NCBI RefSeq assembly: GCF_014205635.1
Contig: NZ_JACIIV010000005.1
Location: forward strand, 104,141 to 168,140
Source: Polymorphobacter multimanifer
GTDB taxonomy: Bacteria; Pseudomonadota; Alphaproteobacteria; Sphingomonadales; Sphingomonadaceae
Length of the DNA stretch: 64,000 bases
Reading direction: 5' to 3'
Positions 15,803 through 27,200 of this stretch are shown one piece after another. The translations under genes and the position numbers were made by a program. The notes beneath the pieces were generated by a model. The model made no database searches and was not told the DNA's origin. It worked only from the letters and a program-made list of their open reading frames with translations. Within the stretch, counting starts at the first letter, position 1. Each line of letters begins with the position of its first letter.

Positions 15803-17776
15803 ATGAGCGAAATGCGAGCCATGGCCAATGCCGTGCGGGCGCTGGCAATGGATGCGGTGGTTGCCGCCAATTCGGGCCATTCGGGCATGCCGATGGGCAT
15901 GGCCGATGCCGCGACGGTGCTCTTCACCCGCTATCTGAAGTACGATCCCGCCGCCCCGCATTGGGCGGACCGCGATCGCTTCGTGCTGTCCGCCGGGCAT
16001 GGCTCGATGCTTATCTATGCGCTGTTGCACCTGACCGGCTATGCGCGGCCCACATTGGACGATATCAAGGCCTTCCGCCAGCTGGGCTCGCCCTGTGCCG
16101 GGCACCCCGAGGTGCATGAGCTCGAAGGCGTGGAGACGACCACCGGCCCGCTGGGGCAGGGGCTGGCGACCGCCGTGGGCATGGCGATGGCCGAGCGCGC
16201 GCTCAACAGCGTCTATGGCGATGGACTCGTCGATCATCGCACCTGGGTGGTGGCGGGGGATGGCTGCCTGATGGAAGGGATCAGCCATGAGGCGATCGGG
16301 CTGGCGGGCCATCTGCAGCTCCGCCGGCTCAATGTGCTGTGGGACGATAACGGCATCTCGATCGACGGGCCGGTGAGCCTGTCCTCCAACGAAGACGTGC
16401 GCGCGCGATTCGTTGCAGCCGGCTGGCATGTCGTGAGCTGCGACGGCCATGATTCCGAAGCCGTGGCGGCAGCGCTGGCCGAAGCCATGGCCGATGCGCG
16501 GCCGTCGCTCGTCGCGTGCAAGACGACGATCGGCTATGGCTCGGCGGCCAAGGGCGGCACTGCGGCAGCGCATGGCGCGCTGGGTGCGGCCGATGTCGAG
16601 GCGGTCAAGGCGGCACTCGGCTGGCCGCATGGCGCTTTCGAGGTGCCCGAGGATATCCGCGCTTCCTGGCGCGCGGCCGGTGGCCGGGGTGCTGCTGCTC
16701 GCGCCGAATGGGAGGCGCGGCTGGCAGCATCGGGCAAGCAGCAAGAATTCGACGCGCGGATGGCGGGCGACCTGCCGGCGGGCGCTGCCGATGCGCTCGC
16801 CTCCCATGCCGTGCAGCTCCGTGCCGATGCGCCCAAGGTGGCGACACGCAAGGCGAGCGAGATGGTGCTGGGCGTGCTCAACCCGCTGGTGCCGGCACTG
16901 CTCGGTGGCTCGGCCGACCTGACCGGCTCCAACTTCACGCGTACGGGCGGGCAGGGCGTGTTTGGCGCTCCCGATTATGCCGGGCGGCATGTGCATTACG
17001 GAATCCGCGAGTTCGGCATGGCGGCGGCGATGAACGGCATGGCGCTGCATGGCGGCATCATCCCCTATGGCGGCACCTTCCTGGTGTTTTCGGACTATGC
17101 ACGCGCCGCGATCCGGCTTTCGGCGATCCAGACGGCGCGCGCCGTCTATGTGTTCACCCATGATTCGATCGGGGTGGGCGAGGATGGCCCGACGCACCAG
17201 CCGATCGAGCATGTGATGAGCCTGCGGCTGATCCCCGGCCTTGCCGTCTATCGGCCCGCCGATGCGGTGGAGACCGCCGAGGCCTGGGCGCTGGCGCTCG
17301 AAGATGCCCACCGGCCTTCGGTGCTCGCACTTTCCCGCCAGAACCTGCCGGCGGTGCGGCGCAGCGGCGATGGCCTCGATGGCAACATGACCGCGCGTGG
17401 TGCGTATCGGCTGAAGGCCGCCGAAGCCGCGCGGCGCGTGGTGCTGATCGGCACCGGCTCCGAGGTCGAGGTGACGCTCGCGGCAGCGGCAGTGCTCGAA
17501 TCCCGAGGGATCGGCGCCGATGTGGTGTCGATGCCGTGCTGGGAGCGGTTTGCCGAACAGCCGCTGGACTATCGTCGCGAGCTGCTGCCTGCGAACGTGA
17601 CCCGCGTCGCCGTCGAGGCCGGGGTGACGCTCGGCTGGGAGCGCTGGACCGGCGATGACGGGCTGGTGATCGGCATCGACAGCTTCGGCGCGTCGGGTCC
17701 GGCGGGTGATTTGTACAAGCATTTCGGGTTGACCGGCGACGCTGTGGCGGCGCGGGTGATCGCGCATCTGGGTTGA
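15803..17776 (+). CDS. tkt: Transketolase
   Basis: Thiamine-diphosphate enzyme transferring two-carbon units between sugar phosphates in the pentose phosphate pathway. 657 aa, the usual length. Visible: [15 protein letters not shown] near residue 23, the ThDP-binding [13 protein letters not shown] near 152 with the downstream DDNGISIDG, the pyrimidine domain [15 protein letters not shown] near 405, and [18 protein letters not shown] near 453. First gene of tkt-gap-pgk-fba-thiE; the 224-bp gap before it separates it from the divergent zapA unit and presumably holds both promoters, though I see no strong -35/-10 pair. Confidence 0.96.
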   Translation: MSEMRAMANAVRALAMDAVVAANSGHSGMPMGMADAATVLFTRYLKYDPAAPHWADRDRFVLSAGHGSMLIYALLHLTGYARPTLDDIKAFRQLGSPCAGHPEVHELEGVETTTGPLGQGLATAVGMAMAERALNSVYGDGLVDHRTWVVAGDGCLMEGISHEAIGLAGHLQLRRLNVLWDDNGISIDGPVSLSSNEDVRARFVAAGWHVVSCDGHDSEAVAAALAEAMADARPSLVACKTTIGYGSAAKGGTAAAHGALGAADVEAVKAALGWPHGAFEVPEDIRASWRAAGGRGAAARAEWEARLAASGKQQEFDARMAGDLPAGAADALASHAVQLRADAPKVATRKASEMVLGVLNPLVPALLGGSADLTGSNFTRTGGQGVFGAPDYAGRHVHYGIREFGMAAAMNGMALHGGIIPYGGTFLVFSDYARAAIRLSAIQTARAVYVFTHDSIGVGEDGPTHQPIEHVMSLRLIPGLAVYRPADAVETAEAWALALEDAHRPSVLALSRQNLPAVRRSGDGLDGNMTARGAYRLKAAEAARRVVLIGTGSEVEVTLAAAAVLESRGIGADVVSMPCWERFAEQPLDYRRELLPANVTRVAVEAGVTLGWERWTGDDGLVIGIDSFGASGPAGDLYKHFGLTGDAVAARVIAHLG

Positions 17777-17789
17777 GAGGAATTTGAAC

Positions 17790-18797
17790 ATGGCCATCAA
17801 GGTAGCAATCAACGGGTTCGGACGGATCGGCCGCAATGTGCTGCGCGCCATTGCCGAGAGCGGGCGGACCGATATCGTCGTGGTGGCGATCAACGATCTC
17901 GCCGACGCCGATGCCAATGCACGGCTGCTCAAGCGCGATTCGGTGCACGGCCGCTTCCCCGGCACGGTCGAGGTCGATGGGGACCATATCGTGGTGAATG
18001 GCCAGCGCATCCGGGTGACCGCCGAGCGCGATCCGGCCAAGCTGCCGCACGGCGAGATGGGGGTCGATGTGGCACTTGAGTGCACCGGCTTCTTCACCGC
18101 CGCCGACAAGGCGGGGCTGCATCTTGCGGCCGGCGCCAAGCGCGTGCTCGTGTCCGCCCCGGCCAAGGGTGCCGACCTGACAGTGGTCTATGGCGTCAAC
18201 CACGACAAGCTGACCGCAGAACACAAGATCGTGTCCAACGCCTCGTGCACGACCAACTGCCTCGCACCCGTGGCAATGGTGCTCGACCGCGAGTTCGGCA
18301 TTGTGAAGGGGTTGATGACGACGATCCACGCCTACACCAACGACCAGCGCATCCTCGACCAGGTGCATGAGGACCCGCGCCGCTCGCGCGCGGCTGCGCT
18401 GTCGATGATTCCGACCACCACCGGTGCGGCGCGCGCCGTGGCCGAGGTGCTGCCGCAGCTGAAGGGCAAGCTCGATGGCTCGGCGGTGCGCGTGCCGACG
18501 CCGAATGTCTCGATGGTCGACCTGACCTTCCTGGCCGGCCGCGACGTGACGAAGGACGAGGTGAACGCCGCCCTGAAGGCAGCAGCGGAAGGCGAACTGG
18601 CCGGGGTGCTCGACTTCACCGACGAGCCGCTCGTGTCGATCGACCTCAACCATGCCCCGGCGAGCTCGACGGTCGACAGCCTGGAGACCGCGGTGATCGG
18701 CGGCAATCTGGTGCGCGTCGTTTCCTGGTACGACAATGAATGGGGCTTTTCGAATCGCATGGCGGATACCGCCGTGGTGATGGGCAAGTTGCTCTGA
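17790..18797 (+). CDS. gap: Glyceraldehyde-3-phosphate dehydrogenase, type I
   Basis: NAD-dependent oxidation of glyceraldehyde-3-phosphate in glycolysis (reverse in gluconeogenesis). 335 aa. N-terminal [14 protein letters not shown] Rossmann motif ([17 protein letters not shown]); [12 protein letters not shown] carries the catalytic Cys153, and the partner His lies in the following TTIHAYT segment. C-terminal [12 protein letters not shown] is the family signature. ATG at 17790 with GAGAGGA upstream, 13 nt after the tkt stop. Confidence 0.97.
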   Translation: MAIKVAINGFGRIGRNVLRAIAESGRTDIVVVAINDLADADANARLLKRDSVHGRFPGTVEVDGDHIVVNGQRIRVTAERDPAKLPHGEMGVDVALECTGFFTAADKAGLHLAAGAKRVLVSAPAKGADLTVVYGVNHDKLTAEHKIVSNASCTTNCLAPVAMVLDREFGIVKGLMTTIHAYTNDQRILDQVHEDPRRSRAAALSMIPTTTGAARAVAEVLPQLKGKLDGSAVRVPTPNVSMVDLTFLAGRDVTKDEVNAALKAAAEGELAGVLDFTDEPLVSIDLNHAPASSTVDSLETAVIGGNLVRVVSWYDNEWGFSNRMADTAVVMGKLL

Positions 18798-18800
18798 CCC

Positions 18801-20009
18801 ATGGCGTTCCGCAGCCTCCCCTTCTGCAGCCTAGACGACATGCCCGACCTGGCTGGCAAGACGGTGATCGTCCGTGCCGACCTCAACGTGCCGATCGACG
18901 ATGGGCGGGTGACCGACGCCACCCGGCTTTCGGCGGCCGTGCCGACGCTGGCGACGCTCGCCGACCGCGGGGCCAAGGTGCTGGTGCTGTCGCATTTCGG
19001 CCGGCCCAAGCCGGGTGACCGGTCGCTGAGCCTGGCGGCGATTGCACCCGCACTCAGCGACGTGATGGGGCGGCCGGTGGGTTTCGTGGGAGAATGCATC
19101 GGCCCGGAGGCCGAGGCAGCCGTGGCGGCGATGGCACCGGGGTCGATCCTGGTGCTGGAGAATGCCCGCTTCCATGCCGGCGAAGAAGGCAATGCGCCGG
19201 ATTTCGTCGCGGCGCTGGCGCGGCTGGGAGATTTCTACGTCAACGATGCCTTTTCGGTATCGCACCGCGCCCATGCCTCGACCGAGGGGCTGGCGCATGT
19301 GCTGCCGGCCTTTGCCGGCCGCTCGATGCAGGCCGAGCTCGACGCGCTGGAAAAGGCGCTGGGCAAGCCGGTCAAGCCGGTGGCGGCGGTGGTGGGCGGT
19401 GCCAAGGTCTCGTCCAAGCTCGATGTGCTGCTGCACCTGGTGGCCCGCGTCGAGCATCTGATGATCGGCGGGGCGATGGCCAATACCTTTCTGGTCGCCA
19501 AGGGGGTGAGTGTCGGCAAGTCGCTCGCCGAGCCCGGGCTGGCCGATGTGGCGCTCGACATTCTGGCGCGCGCCGAAAAGGCCGGGTGCACGGTGCATCT
19601 GCCCTATGAGGTCGTGGTGGCGAAGGAATTTGCCACACACGCGCCGCACCGGCTGGTGAATGTGTTCGAGGTGGCCGACGACGAGATGATCCTCGACATT
19701 GGCCCGGCGGCGGTCGAGGCATTTGCCGATGCGCTCAAGACCTGCGCCACCTGTGTGTGGAACGGGCCGATGGGCGCGTTCGAGATGGCGCCCTTCGATG
19801 CCGGCACCGTGGCGCTGGCGCGGGTGGCGGCGGGGTTGACCGCGAGCGGGCAGCTGCTGAGCGTGGCCGGCGGCGGCGACACGGTGGCGGCACTCAACCA
19901 TGCCGGCGTGGCGGATGACTTCACCTTCGTCTCGACCGCGGGCGGCGCGTTTCTCGAATGGATGGAAGGCCGGGTGCTTCCCGGTGTTGCAGCACTGGAA
20001 CGCGACTGA
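18801..20009 (+). CDS. pgk: Phosphoglycerate kinase
   Basis: Interconverts 1,3-bisphosphoglycerate + ADP and 3-phosphoglycerate + ATP. 402 aa. [15 protein letters not shown] near residue 25 and [10 protein letters not shown] near 70 are the phosphoglycerate-binding signatures; the nucleotide domain has [14 protein letters not shown] and, near the C-terminus, [16 protein letters not shown]. It starts 3 nt after the gap stop, so it is certainly co-transcribed and probably coupled. Followed by a 66-nt gap before fba. Confidence 0.97.
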   Translation: MAFRSLPFCSLDDMPDLAGKTVIVRADLNVPIDDGRVTDATRLSAAVPTLATLADRGAKVLVLSHFGRPKPGDRSLSLAAIAPALSDVMGRPVGFVGECIGPEAEAAVAAMAPGSILVLENARFHAGEEGNAPDFVAALARLGDFYVNDAFSVSHRAHASTEGLAHVLPAFAGRSMQAELDALEKALGKPVKPVAAVVGGAKVSSKLDVLLHLVARVEHLMIGGAMANTFLVAKGVSVGKSLAEPGLADVALDILARAEKAGCTVHLPYEVVVAKEFATHAPHRLVNVFEVADDEMILDIGPAAVEAFADALKTCATCVWNGPMGAFEMAPFDAGTVALARVAAGLTASGQLLSVAGGGDTVAALNHAGVADDFTFVSTAGGAFLEWMEGRVLPGVAALERD

Positions 20010-20075
20010 TGCTTGCGTTGTTGAGCCGCGTGGATAACTGAACACCAGACCGCCGAATTCTCAACGGAGACCGAT

Positions 20076-20984
20076 ATGACCCCTGCCGTCAAAGCCATCC
20101 TCGCCAATTACGAGAGCGACAATCCCGGCACCAAGGCCAATCTGGTGCGGATGCTGATGCAGGGCCGGCTCGGCGGTACCGGCAAGATGGTGATCCTTCC
20201 CGTGGACCAGGGCTTCGAGCATGGCCCGGCGCGCAGCTTCGCGCCCAACCCTGCGGCCTATGACCCGCATTACCATTTCCAGCTTGCCATCGATGCAGGG
20301 CTGTCGGCCTATGCGGCGCCGCTGGGCATGATCGAGGCGGGGGCCGACACCTTCGCCGGGCAGATCCCGACCATCCTCAAGGTCAACTCCTCGAACAGCT
20401 GGGCCAGCGCGATCAACCAGGCGGTGACCGGCACCGTCGATGATGCGTTGCGGCTCGGCTGTTCGGCGATCGGCTTCACCATCTATCCGGGTTCCGACGA
20501 CATCTTCGAGCTGATGGAAGAGATCCGCGAAATGTCCGCCGAGGCCAAGAGCGTGGGCATTGCCACGGTCATCTGGTCCTATCCGCGCGGGGGCAAGATT
20601 TCGAAGGATGGCGAGCTGGCGCTCGATGTGGGCGCCTATGCGGCGCACATGGCGGCGCTTGCCGGCGCGCACATCATCAAGGTCAAGCTGCCCACCGCGC
20701 ATATCGAGCAGAAGGACGCCGTGAAGAGCTATGAGGGCGGCGACTGGTCGACCCAGGCCAAGCGCGTGGCGCATGTGCGGCAGGCGTGCTTCAGCGGCCG
20801 CCGAATCGTGGTGTTCTCGGGCGGCGCCACCAAGGGCGCCGACGCGGTCTATCAGGATGCGCGCGACATCCGTGATGGCGGCGGCAATGGCTCGATCATC
20901 GGCCGCAACACCTTCCAGCGGCCGCGTGACGAGGCGCTGGCGATGCTCGACAAGATCGTGTCCATCTATCTCGGGCAGGAATGA
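20076..20984 (+). CDS. fba: Class I (DhnA/FbaB-type) fructose-bisphosphate aldolase
   Basis: Schiff-base aldolase cleaving fructose-1,6-bisphosphate. The 302-aa protein belongs to the archaeal-type DhnA group rather than the metal-dependent class II: LPVDQGFEHGPARSF near residue 42, SSNSWASAINQAV, WSYPRGG near 168, and HIIKVKLPT, where Lys202 or Lys204 should form the Schiff base, then FSGGATKGAD. ATG at 20076 has CGGAGA upstream. It overlaps thiE by 4 nt (ATGA). Confidence 0.94.
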   Translation: MTPAVKAILANYESDNPGTKANLVRMLMQGRLGGTGKMVILPVDQGFEHGPARSFAPNPAAYDPHYHFQLAIDAGLSAYAAPLGMIEAGADTFAGQIPTILKVNSSNSWASAINQAVTGTVDDALRLGCSAIGFTIYPGSDDIFELMEEIREMSAEAKSVGIATVIWSYPRGGKISKDGELALDVGAYAAHMAALAGAHIIKVKLPTAHIEQKDAVKSYEGGDWSTQAKRVAHVRQACFSGRRIVVFSGGATKGADAVYQDARDIRDGGGNGSIIGRNTFQRPRDEALAMLDKIVSIYLGQE

Positions 20985-21682
20985 GCTTGGACGCCGACGA
21001 AACCATCCCGCTGCCCGACGAATTCGCGACCCGCTTCGATCAGGGGTTCCGGCCGCCGTGCCAGCTCTATGTCGTGTCGCCGCCGGCAATCGTGCTCGCC
21101 GATTTCGTCGAGGCAGCAAAGGCGGCGTTCGACGGCGGGCCGGTGGCCGCGTTCCAGCTGCGGTTGAAGGACGTGGCCGACGATGACGTGCTGCGCGCCT
21201 GCGAGGCGCTGCTGCCGGTTTGCGCAGCGGCGGACGTGGCATTCCTGCTCAACGACCGTGCCGATCTTGCGGCCAAGGCGGGCGTGGACGGGGTGCATCT
21301 CGGCCAGTCCGATGGCAGCATCGCCGAGGCGCGCAAGCTTCTGGGAGCGGGCTCGACGATCGGGCGCACCTGCCACGACAGCCGGCACCTGGCGATGGAA
21401 GCCGGCGAGCAGGGTGCGGACTATGTGGCGTTCGGCGCGTTCTACGACACCACCACCAAGCCCAGCCACTATCGGCCGACGCCGCCGATCCTGGGCTGGT
21501 GGACGACGCTGAGCCAGCTGCCGTGCGTGGCGATCGGCGGCATCTTTCCGGAATATGCGGCCCCGCTGGTGGCGGCGGGGGCCGACTTCATCGCGGTGGT
21601 TCGGGCGGTGTGGGACCATCCGGCGGGACCGGGGGCGGGGGTTGCAGCGTTTGCCGAGGCGCTGGCAACGCCGCGGGGCTGA
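20981..21682 (+). CDS. thiE: Thiamine phosphate synthase
   Basis: Joins HMP-pyrophosphate and thiazole phosphate in thiamine synthesis. 233 aa TIM barrel with about 25 extra N-terminal residues. Signatures: FQLRLKD (pyrophosphate/substrate binding), LLNDRADLAAKAGVDGVHLGQ, GRTCHDSRH, VAFGAFYDTTTKP and VAIGGI. Translationally coupled to fba; linking it to transketolase and glycolysis genes makes sense because Tkt needs thiamine diphosphate. Its last 95 nt overlap the convergent AI-2E permease gene. Confidence 0.92.
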   Translation: MSLDADETIPLPDEFATRFDQGFRPPCQLYVVSPPAIVLADFVEAAKAAFDGGPVAAFQLRLKDVADDDVLRACEALLPVCAAADVAFLLNDRADLAAKAGVDGVHLGQSDGSIAEARKLLGAGSTIGRTCHDSRHLAMEAGEQGADYVAFGAFYDTTTKPSHYRPTPPILGWWTTLSQLPCVAIGGIFPEYAAPLVAAGADFIAVVRAVWDHPAGPGAGVAAFAEALATPRG

Positions 21683-22706
21683 GCGGCGGATCGATCATGG
21701 CATGGCGGAACAGCACCATGCCGACCACGGTGAGCGGCACCGCGAGGATGACGCCGAGCGGCCCCATCAAAAGCCCCGCGGCGATGAGGCTGAACAAGGT
21801 AAGGGCGGGCGGCAGATCGGCAAACTTGCCTTGCGCCATCGGGGTGACGACATTGCCCTGCACCTGCTGGACGACAACCAGCGTGATGACGGTGAAGATG
21901 CCGGTTTCCATGCCCATCGAGAAGCCGATGACCGTGGCGGGCACCGAAACCAGCAGCACGCCGAGATAGGGCACGAACTCGCAGAGCCCGGCCACCAGCC
22001 CGATGGCGATGGCCGAGGGCAGGCCGACGATGCTCAGCCCGACGCCGGTGCCGACCGCGACAAAGGCCATCGACACCGCCTGCGCCTTGAGCCATGCGCC
22101 AAGCGCCGAATGGATGGCGGCGAGCAGGCTGGCGGCGCTGGCGATGCCGACGCGTGTCGCGGTATGGACGAAGCCATTGATGTAGAGCCGCGGCTGGGCG
22201 GCGAGATAGACGCCCGCCACCAGCACGATGACGAGCTGGGAAATGCCCGAGCCGAGGTTCGCCAGCCCCATCTGCACGATGGTCACTACCGTATCGACTG
22301 TCGGGGCATAGCTGGCGATGGCCCGGAGCACCGCAAGGCCTGCCGAGGACTTCGCCAGCCATGCCTGCACGGCTTCCGCAGCGATCGGCAGCTGCAAGGC
22401 CAGCTGGGTGAACTGGGCAGCCATCAGCGTGCCGAACAGGCCGAAGACGATGGTGATCAGCACGAGCGGCAGCAGCACCGCAAGCGCCAGCGCCATGCCG
22501 AAGGGCAGGCGCATCCGCTGCTGGATCAGCACGGCCAGTCCGTGGAACATCTGCGCGGCGAGCATCGCCGCGAACACCAGCAACAGCAGCCCCTGCAGCT
22601 GCCAGAGCAGGATCGCCAGCGCCGCGGCAGCCATGACGATCATCGTCCGCCTGAACATCGCGGCAGGGTCGCTGCTCGCGGGCTCCGGCGGGTTCTTGTG
22701 TGACAT
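21588..22706 (-). CDS. AI-2E family transporter
   Basis: Inner-membrane protein of the AI-2E exporter/permease family (PF01594-type topology). 372 aa with about eight hydrophobic segments: two near residues 25-60, one at 70-100, a long amphipathic middle, then several from 200 to 335 including FVAVGTGVGLSIVGLPSAIAIGLVAG and FVPYLGVLLVSVPATVIGF. Members export autoinducer-2, sodium or other solutes; the substrate here is unknown. The last about 30 residues are a Pro-rich tail encoded antisense to the end of thiE. Confidence 0.87.
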   Translation of the reverse strand: MSHKNPPEPASSDPAAMFRRTMIVMAAAALAILLWQLQGLLLLVFAAMLAAQMFHGLAVLIQQRMRLPFGMALALAVLLPLVLITIVFGLFGTLMAAQFTQLALQLPIAAEAVQAWLAKSSAGLAVLRAIASYAPTVDTVVTIVQMGLANLGSGISQLVIVLVAGVYLAAQPRLYINGFVHTATRVGIASAASLLAAIHSALGAWLKAQAVSMAFVAVGTGVGLSIVGLPSAIAIGLVAGLCEFVPYLGVLLVSVPATVIGFSMGMETGIFTVITLVVVQQVQGNVVTPMAQGKFADLPPALTLFSLIAAGLLMGPLGVILAVPLTVVGMVLFRHAMIDPPLSPAALPAPRQTLQPPPPVPPDGPTPPEPPR

Positions 22707-22773
22707 CAGATTGCGCGCAGCGACATCACGCGCCCATAGCGCGGCGCCGAGGCGCTTGCCAGCAGGACGATTG

Positions 22774-22811
22774 CCCGAGCGTGCATGCGCCTAGGCGCTT
22801 GCACGCTCGGG
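22774..22811 (-). terminator. 38-bp near-perfect palindrome at the end of the EAL gene
   Basis: Two 19-nt arms differ at only one position; CCCGAGCGTGCA on one side is matched exactly by TGCACGCTCGGG on the other. It spans the last codons and stop (22791-22793) of the REC-EAL gene. There is no T-run, so it may be an RNA-stabilising hairpin or factor-assisted terminator separating this gene from the AI-2E gene. Confidence 0.55.
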
Positions 22812-24026
22812 CCAGGGTTCTGCCGGGCCATGGGCTTCCACCCAGGCGCGCGCGCTGTTGCCGTCCATCGGGCGGGCGATGGCGAAGCCTTGCGCGGTGT
22901 CGCAGCCGATGGCAGCGAGATATTTGAGCGTCGCGGTGTTTTCGACGCCTTCGGCGGTGACGGCCAGCCCGAGCCGATGGGCGAGCAGGACGATCGCCTC
23001 CACAATGGCACGGCTGTCGGCGGAGTCGGGCAGGTCCTGAACGAACTGGCGGTCGATCTTCAGCTCGGCAAAGGGCAGGCGGGCGAGCTGGACGAGCGAG
23101 GAATAGCCGACGCCGAAATCGTCGATCGCGAGCTTGAAGGCCTTCATGCAGAAGCGGGTGGTGACCGCGAGCCCGGCAATGGGATCCTCCATGGCACTCG
23201 CCTCGGTGATCTCGAGGGTGATTCGGGCCGGATCGATTCCGGCTTCGACGCACTTGGCCTCGATGAGGTCGGCAAGCTCGATGTTGCCGAGCGAGCGCGG
23301 CGAAAGGTTGATCGCCATGCCGAGCGGGCGCTTGTCAGCCAGCGCGGCGAGCCAGGCAAGGGCCTGGTCGATGACCTGGCTGGTGAGCTCGTCGATGCGC
23401 TGTGTCGATTCGACAAGCGCCAGAAATTTCTCCGGCGTCAGCATGCCGAGCATCGGATGGTCCCAGCGCACCAATGCTTCGAAGCCTTCGAGCTCGCCCG
23501 AGGCGCAATGGATCTTTGGCTGGTAGTGGAGGTGGAACTGGTGGGCAAGCAGGCCGGCGTCGATCTCGGCGACGCAAGGGAGCATGATGCCCAGGTGGGG
23601 CGCCGTCGCCCCGCGCGGGCGTGGAGCTTGCTCGGGCGCGCTGGCAGTCTCGCTGCTCCGCAGCATGGCGCGCAGGGTGCGCGGTGAAAATGGCTTTGGC
23701 AGGATGCCGAGCAGGTTGAGCCCGAGTTCGCGCGCGGTGCGGCCGGCAGCTTCGAGGACCCTGTGCTCGACGCCGCTGTTGACGATGATGTCCGCAGTGC
23801 ATCCACGCGCATGGAGGCGGTGCAGCATCTCGATGCCGTCGCAGCCGGGCATCAGCAGATCGAGGATGATGACATCGGCACCAAAGGCGTCGAGTGCGGT
23901 TTCGAACGCCTCGGGTGTCTGCACAGTGCTCACGATCATGCCGACCTGCTCCCCGATATAGGCGATGGTCGTGCCGATGCTGGCATCATCATCGAGCACG
24001 AGCAGGTGACGTGCAGGCGAGGCCAA
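22791..24026 (-). CDS. Response regulator with c-di-GMP phosphodiesterase (REC-EAL)
   Basis: Predicted phosphorylation-controlled enzyme degrading cyclic di-GMP. 411 aa. N-terminal receiver (about 7-125) with acidic triad DDD near 12-14 and phosphoacceptor Asp56 in ILDLLMPG. The EAL domain (about 155-395) keeps key residues: EGFEALVRW, NLSPRSL, LEITEASAM, LAIDDFGVGYSSL, LKIDRQFV and AEGVEN, so it should be active. The only reasonable start is a TTG at 24026. First member of a large signalling island; its cognate kinase is unknown but the flanking hybrid kinases are candidates. Confidence 0.93.
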   Translation of the reverse strand: MASPARHLLVLDDDASIGTTIAYIGEQVGMIVSTVQTPEAFETALDAFGADVIILDLLMPGCDGIEMLHRLHARGCTADIIVNSGVEHRVLEAAGRTARELGLNLLGILPKPFSPRTLRAMLRSSETASAPEQAPRPRGATAPHLGIMLPCVAEIDAGLLAHQFHLHYQPKIHCASGELEGFEALVRWDHPMLGMLTPEKFLALVESTQRIDELTSQVIDQALAWLAALADKRPLGMAINLSPRSLGNIELADLIEAKCVEAGIDPARITLEITEASAMEDPIAGLAVTTRFCMKAFKLAIDDFGVGYSSLVQLARLPFAELKIDRQFVQDLPDSADSRAIVEAIVLLAHRLGLAVTAEGVENTATLKYLAAIGCDTAQGFAIARPMDGNSARAWVEAHGPAEPWPERASA

Positions 24027-24249
24027 GGAGTTGCCGGTCGGTTGGATGATCGCGACACCCTCTGATGTTCGTTGGCAGTATAACCGACAAGTTTTGCGAT
24101 GTATCTTGTTAACGGGCCGTCATTGCCGCCGTTAAACCTCCTGATGAAGTATTTTATCATTTTTGTCTGTCAGGGCAGCGGCTTTGGGGCACAATGTGGC
24201 GGCGTGGCTCCCGTGCCGCGGCGTCTCTGCTCCTCGGAGCCTGTTTGAA

Positions 24250-27200
24250 ATGCCCCTCACACACCTGCATCTGCCCGAAACGCAAGTGATGTCTTCCACC
24301 GAGCGCTTCATCGCGCGCGCCGTGGCACGGCCGATGCGCGAGTGGGTGATAGGGTGCAGCTTCGCGTGCGCCGCCATCTTCGTGGCCGATGTCGCGACGC
24401 CGCCGGGCTATCTGCACGCATTGCTCTACATGCTGGTCATCCTGAGTGCCGGGTTCACGGGCAATGTATCGCTGATCACCGGCGTGACTGCCGGAAGCAT
24501 CCTGCTGGGGCTTGCAGGTGCGGTGCTGCCCGCCATTCCGGAACCGCACTTCATCATGAACCGGTTGACGACCTTGGTGGCGTTGTTGGTGACCGGGCTG
24601 GCGGTGCGGATCGCCACCCACCAATATGCGATGCTCTACAGGCGCGAGCGCGAGCTGCACACCGTGACCGCGGCGCTCAAGGACGCCCAGGATCTGCTGG
24701 TGATCGGCGGCAAGCTGGCGCGCTTCGGCAGTTGGCAACTCGACCCGGAGACGCGCGAACTGACGCTGACCGACGAACTCAAGGCCATGCTGCGCCTGGC
24801 CCCCGACGGGGTCCTGAAGGCCGACGAGCTGCTTGGTCGCTTTTGCTCGGCGGATGCCGAGCGGGTGGTCGGACTCGTGGCGCATGCGCTGCGGACCGGC
24901 GAAGGCTTCGATACCGAATTCGAGGTCAATACGCGGTCCGGCGATATCGCCTGGCTGCGGGCGATCGGCGAAGTCGCCATCGACCACCGGACCGGGCGCA
25001 AGGTGCTACAGGGTGCACTGCGCGACGTGACCAGCCGCAAGCGCAGCGATGCAGCCACGGCGGCACAGCAGGAACAGCTGCAACTGCTGCAGACCGCGAT
25101 CAATCGTGTCGACGACATGGTGCTGATCACCGAGGTAGGGCAAGACGACTCCGACTGGCACCTCGTCTATGTCAACGATGCCTTCGAGCGACTGACAGGC
25201 TATTCGAGAGAAGAGCTGATGGGGCAGCCAAAGCAGATCCTGCATGGCCCGCGCACGCAACAAAAGACGCTCGACCGGATTCGCGCCGCGCTCGACGCGC
25301 GACAGCCGGTGCGCGCCGAGCTGATCTACTACACCAAGGCCGGCCGCGAGTATTGGGTCGAGCTCGAGATCATGCCGCTGGTGCGTGCTGATGGCGAGGT
25401 GACCCATCGGGTAACGATCGAGCGCGATGTGACCGCGCGCAAGCGGCAGGAAGAAAGCGACCGCCAGCAGGCGCAGTTGACATCATTGTCCGAACGATTG
25501 GGCGAGATCGGCGGGTGGATCGCCTCGCCAGCCACCAACAAGGTCATCTGGTCCCAGGGCGTTCGACGGGTGCTCGACTGGGAGCAGGCCGAGGAACCGC
25601 CTCTCGACAAGATATTCGACTTCTATGACCCCGAGTATCGCGGCAGGGCCGAAGAAGCAGTCCGCGCGTGTATCGAGGACGGCATTGCGTTCAATCTCGA
25701 AGTCCAGGGCCATACGGCCCTGGGTCGGCCGATCTGGGCGCGCGTGGCGGGCACGCCCGAATATGACGAGAACGGCGACGTCGTCCAGGTCGTCGGCGTG
25801 CTGCAGGACATCACGCATTCGAAGGCCATGGAGATGGCGCGTGCTGCCCAGGAACAGATGCTGGCCGAGCGTACCGCCCAGCTCGAGGAGGCGCAGCGGA
25901 TCGGCAACATGGGCAGCTGGAGCTATGCGTTCGACACCGACCGGCTGACATGGACGCAGCAGCTATACACCATGTTCGGCATCGCGCCCGAGGATTTCAC
26001 GCATGATAGCGAAGGCTTTCTGAAGCTCGTCCATCCCGAGGACCAGCCGAAGATCAAGGCGCTGCGGCAGTTGATCCGCGAGGATCCGCAGCGGCACACC
26101 ACGAACTTCAGGCTGCTGCGCCCCGATGGCGAGGTGCGCCATGTGCAGCAGATTTCCGAGCCGGTCGGCCCCGGGGACGGCGTCAACTTCACCGGCACGA
26201 TGCTCGACATCACCCGGCTGGTGAAGGACGAACTGGCGCTGCGCGAGAGCGAGGAGCGCTTCCGCATGGTTGCCGATGTGTCCGCGGACATCATCTGGGA
26301 CTGGGACGTGACCAGCGGCAGCATATGGTGGACCGACCGCGAACCGGCCCGCTTCGGCTACAACATGGAAGAGGGAACCGTCAGCATCGATCGCTGGGCC
26401 GGCACCATCCACCAGGAAGACCGTGCGGCCGTGACAGAGAGCCTCACGGCGGCGATGAGTGGCAGCGGCGTTGAATGGGCCGGCGCCTATCGCGTGCTGA
26501 AGGCCGATGGCGGAACCGCGCATGTGAACATCCTGGCGCGGCTGGTTCGGGACGCGGACGGCCAGGTCGTGCGCGTGGTGGGCAGCATCGTCGACGTGAC
26601 CGACCAGCGGATGCTCGAAGCCAAGCTGCGCACCGCGCAGAAGCTGGAAGCCGTGGGCCAGCTCACCGGTGGCATCGCGCACGACTTCAACAACCTGCTG
26701 ACGGTGATCCTCGGCAATTCGGAGCTGCTGGAGGATGCGCTGGCGAGCCAGCCGCGGCTGCAGGCCCTGGCGACCATGTCTCGCGGCGCTGCCGAGCGTG
26801 GCAGCGAGCTGACCAGCCGGCTGCTGTCGTTCGCGCGCCGGCAGCCGCTCGATCCGCAAGTGGTGGATATCGCTGCGCTGGTCAGCGAGATCGAGCCGCT
26901 TCTTCACCGGACCATCGGGACCGATATCGAGATCGTCACCCACTTCGTTCCCGAACTGGGAAAGGTCAAGGTCGACCCGTCGCAGCTCGAGAATGTGCTG
27001 CTCAACCTGTGCATCAATGCCCGCGATGCAATGCCCGATGGCGGCCGCATCGTCATCGAAGCGAGCAACGTGTCCCTCGACGAAGCCTATTGCAGCCTGC
27101 ACCCCGATGTGGCGCCGGGCGAATATGCGCTGATGTCGGTGAGCGATGTCGGCACCGGGATGGATGCCGACACGCTGTCGCGGGCCTTCGAGCCGTTCTT

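Noticed and set aside
15779..18166. 795-codon open frame on the - strand opposite tkt and gap
   Set aside because: Antisense to two well-supported enzymes and of the same noise composition.
15803..21682. Calvin-cycle operon
   Set aside because: tkt, gap, pgk, fba and FBPase also serve glycolysis and gluconeogenesis; no RuBisCO or phosphoribulokinase is in the window.
25090..25450. LOV photoreceptor domain in the second PAS of the large hybrid kinase
   Set aside because: The domain resembles LOV in layout, but the Cys needed for the flavin adduct is absent at the GQPKQILHGP position.
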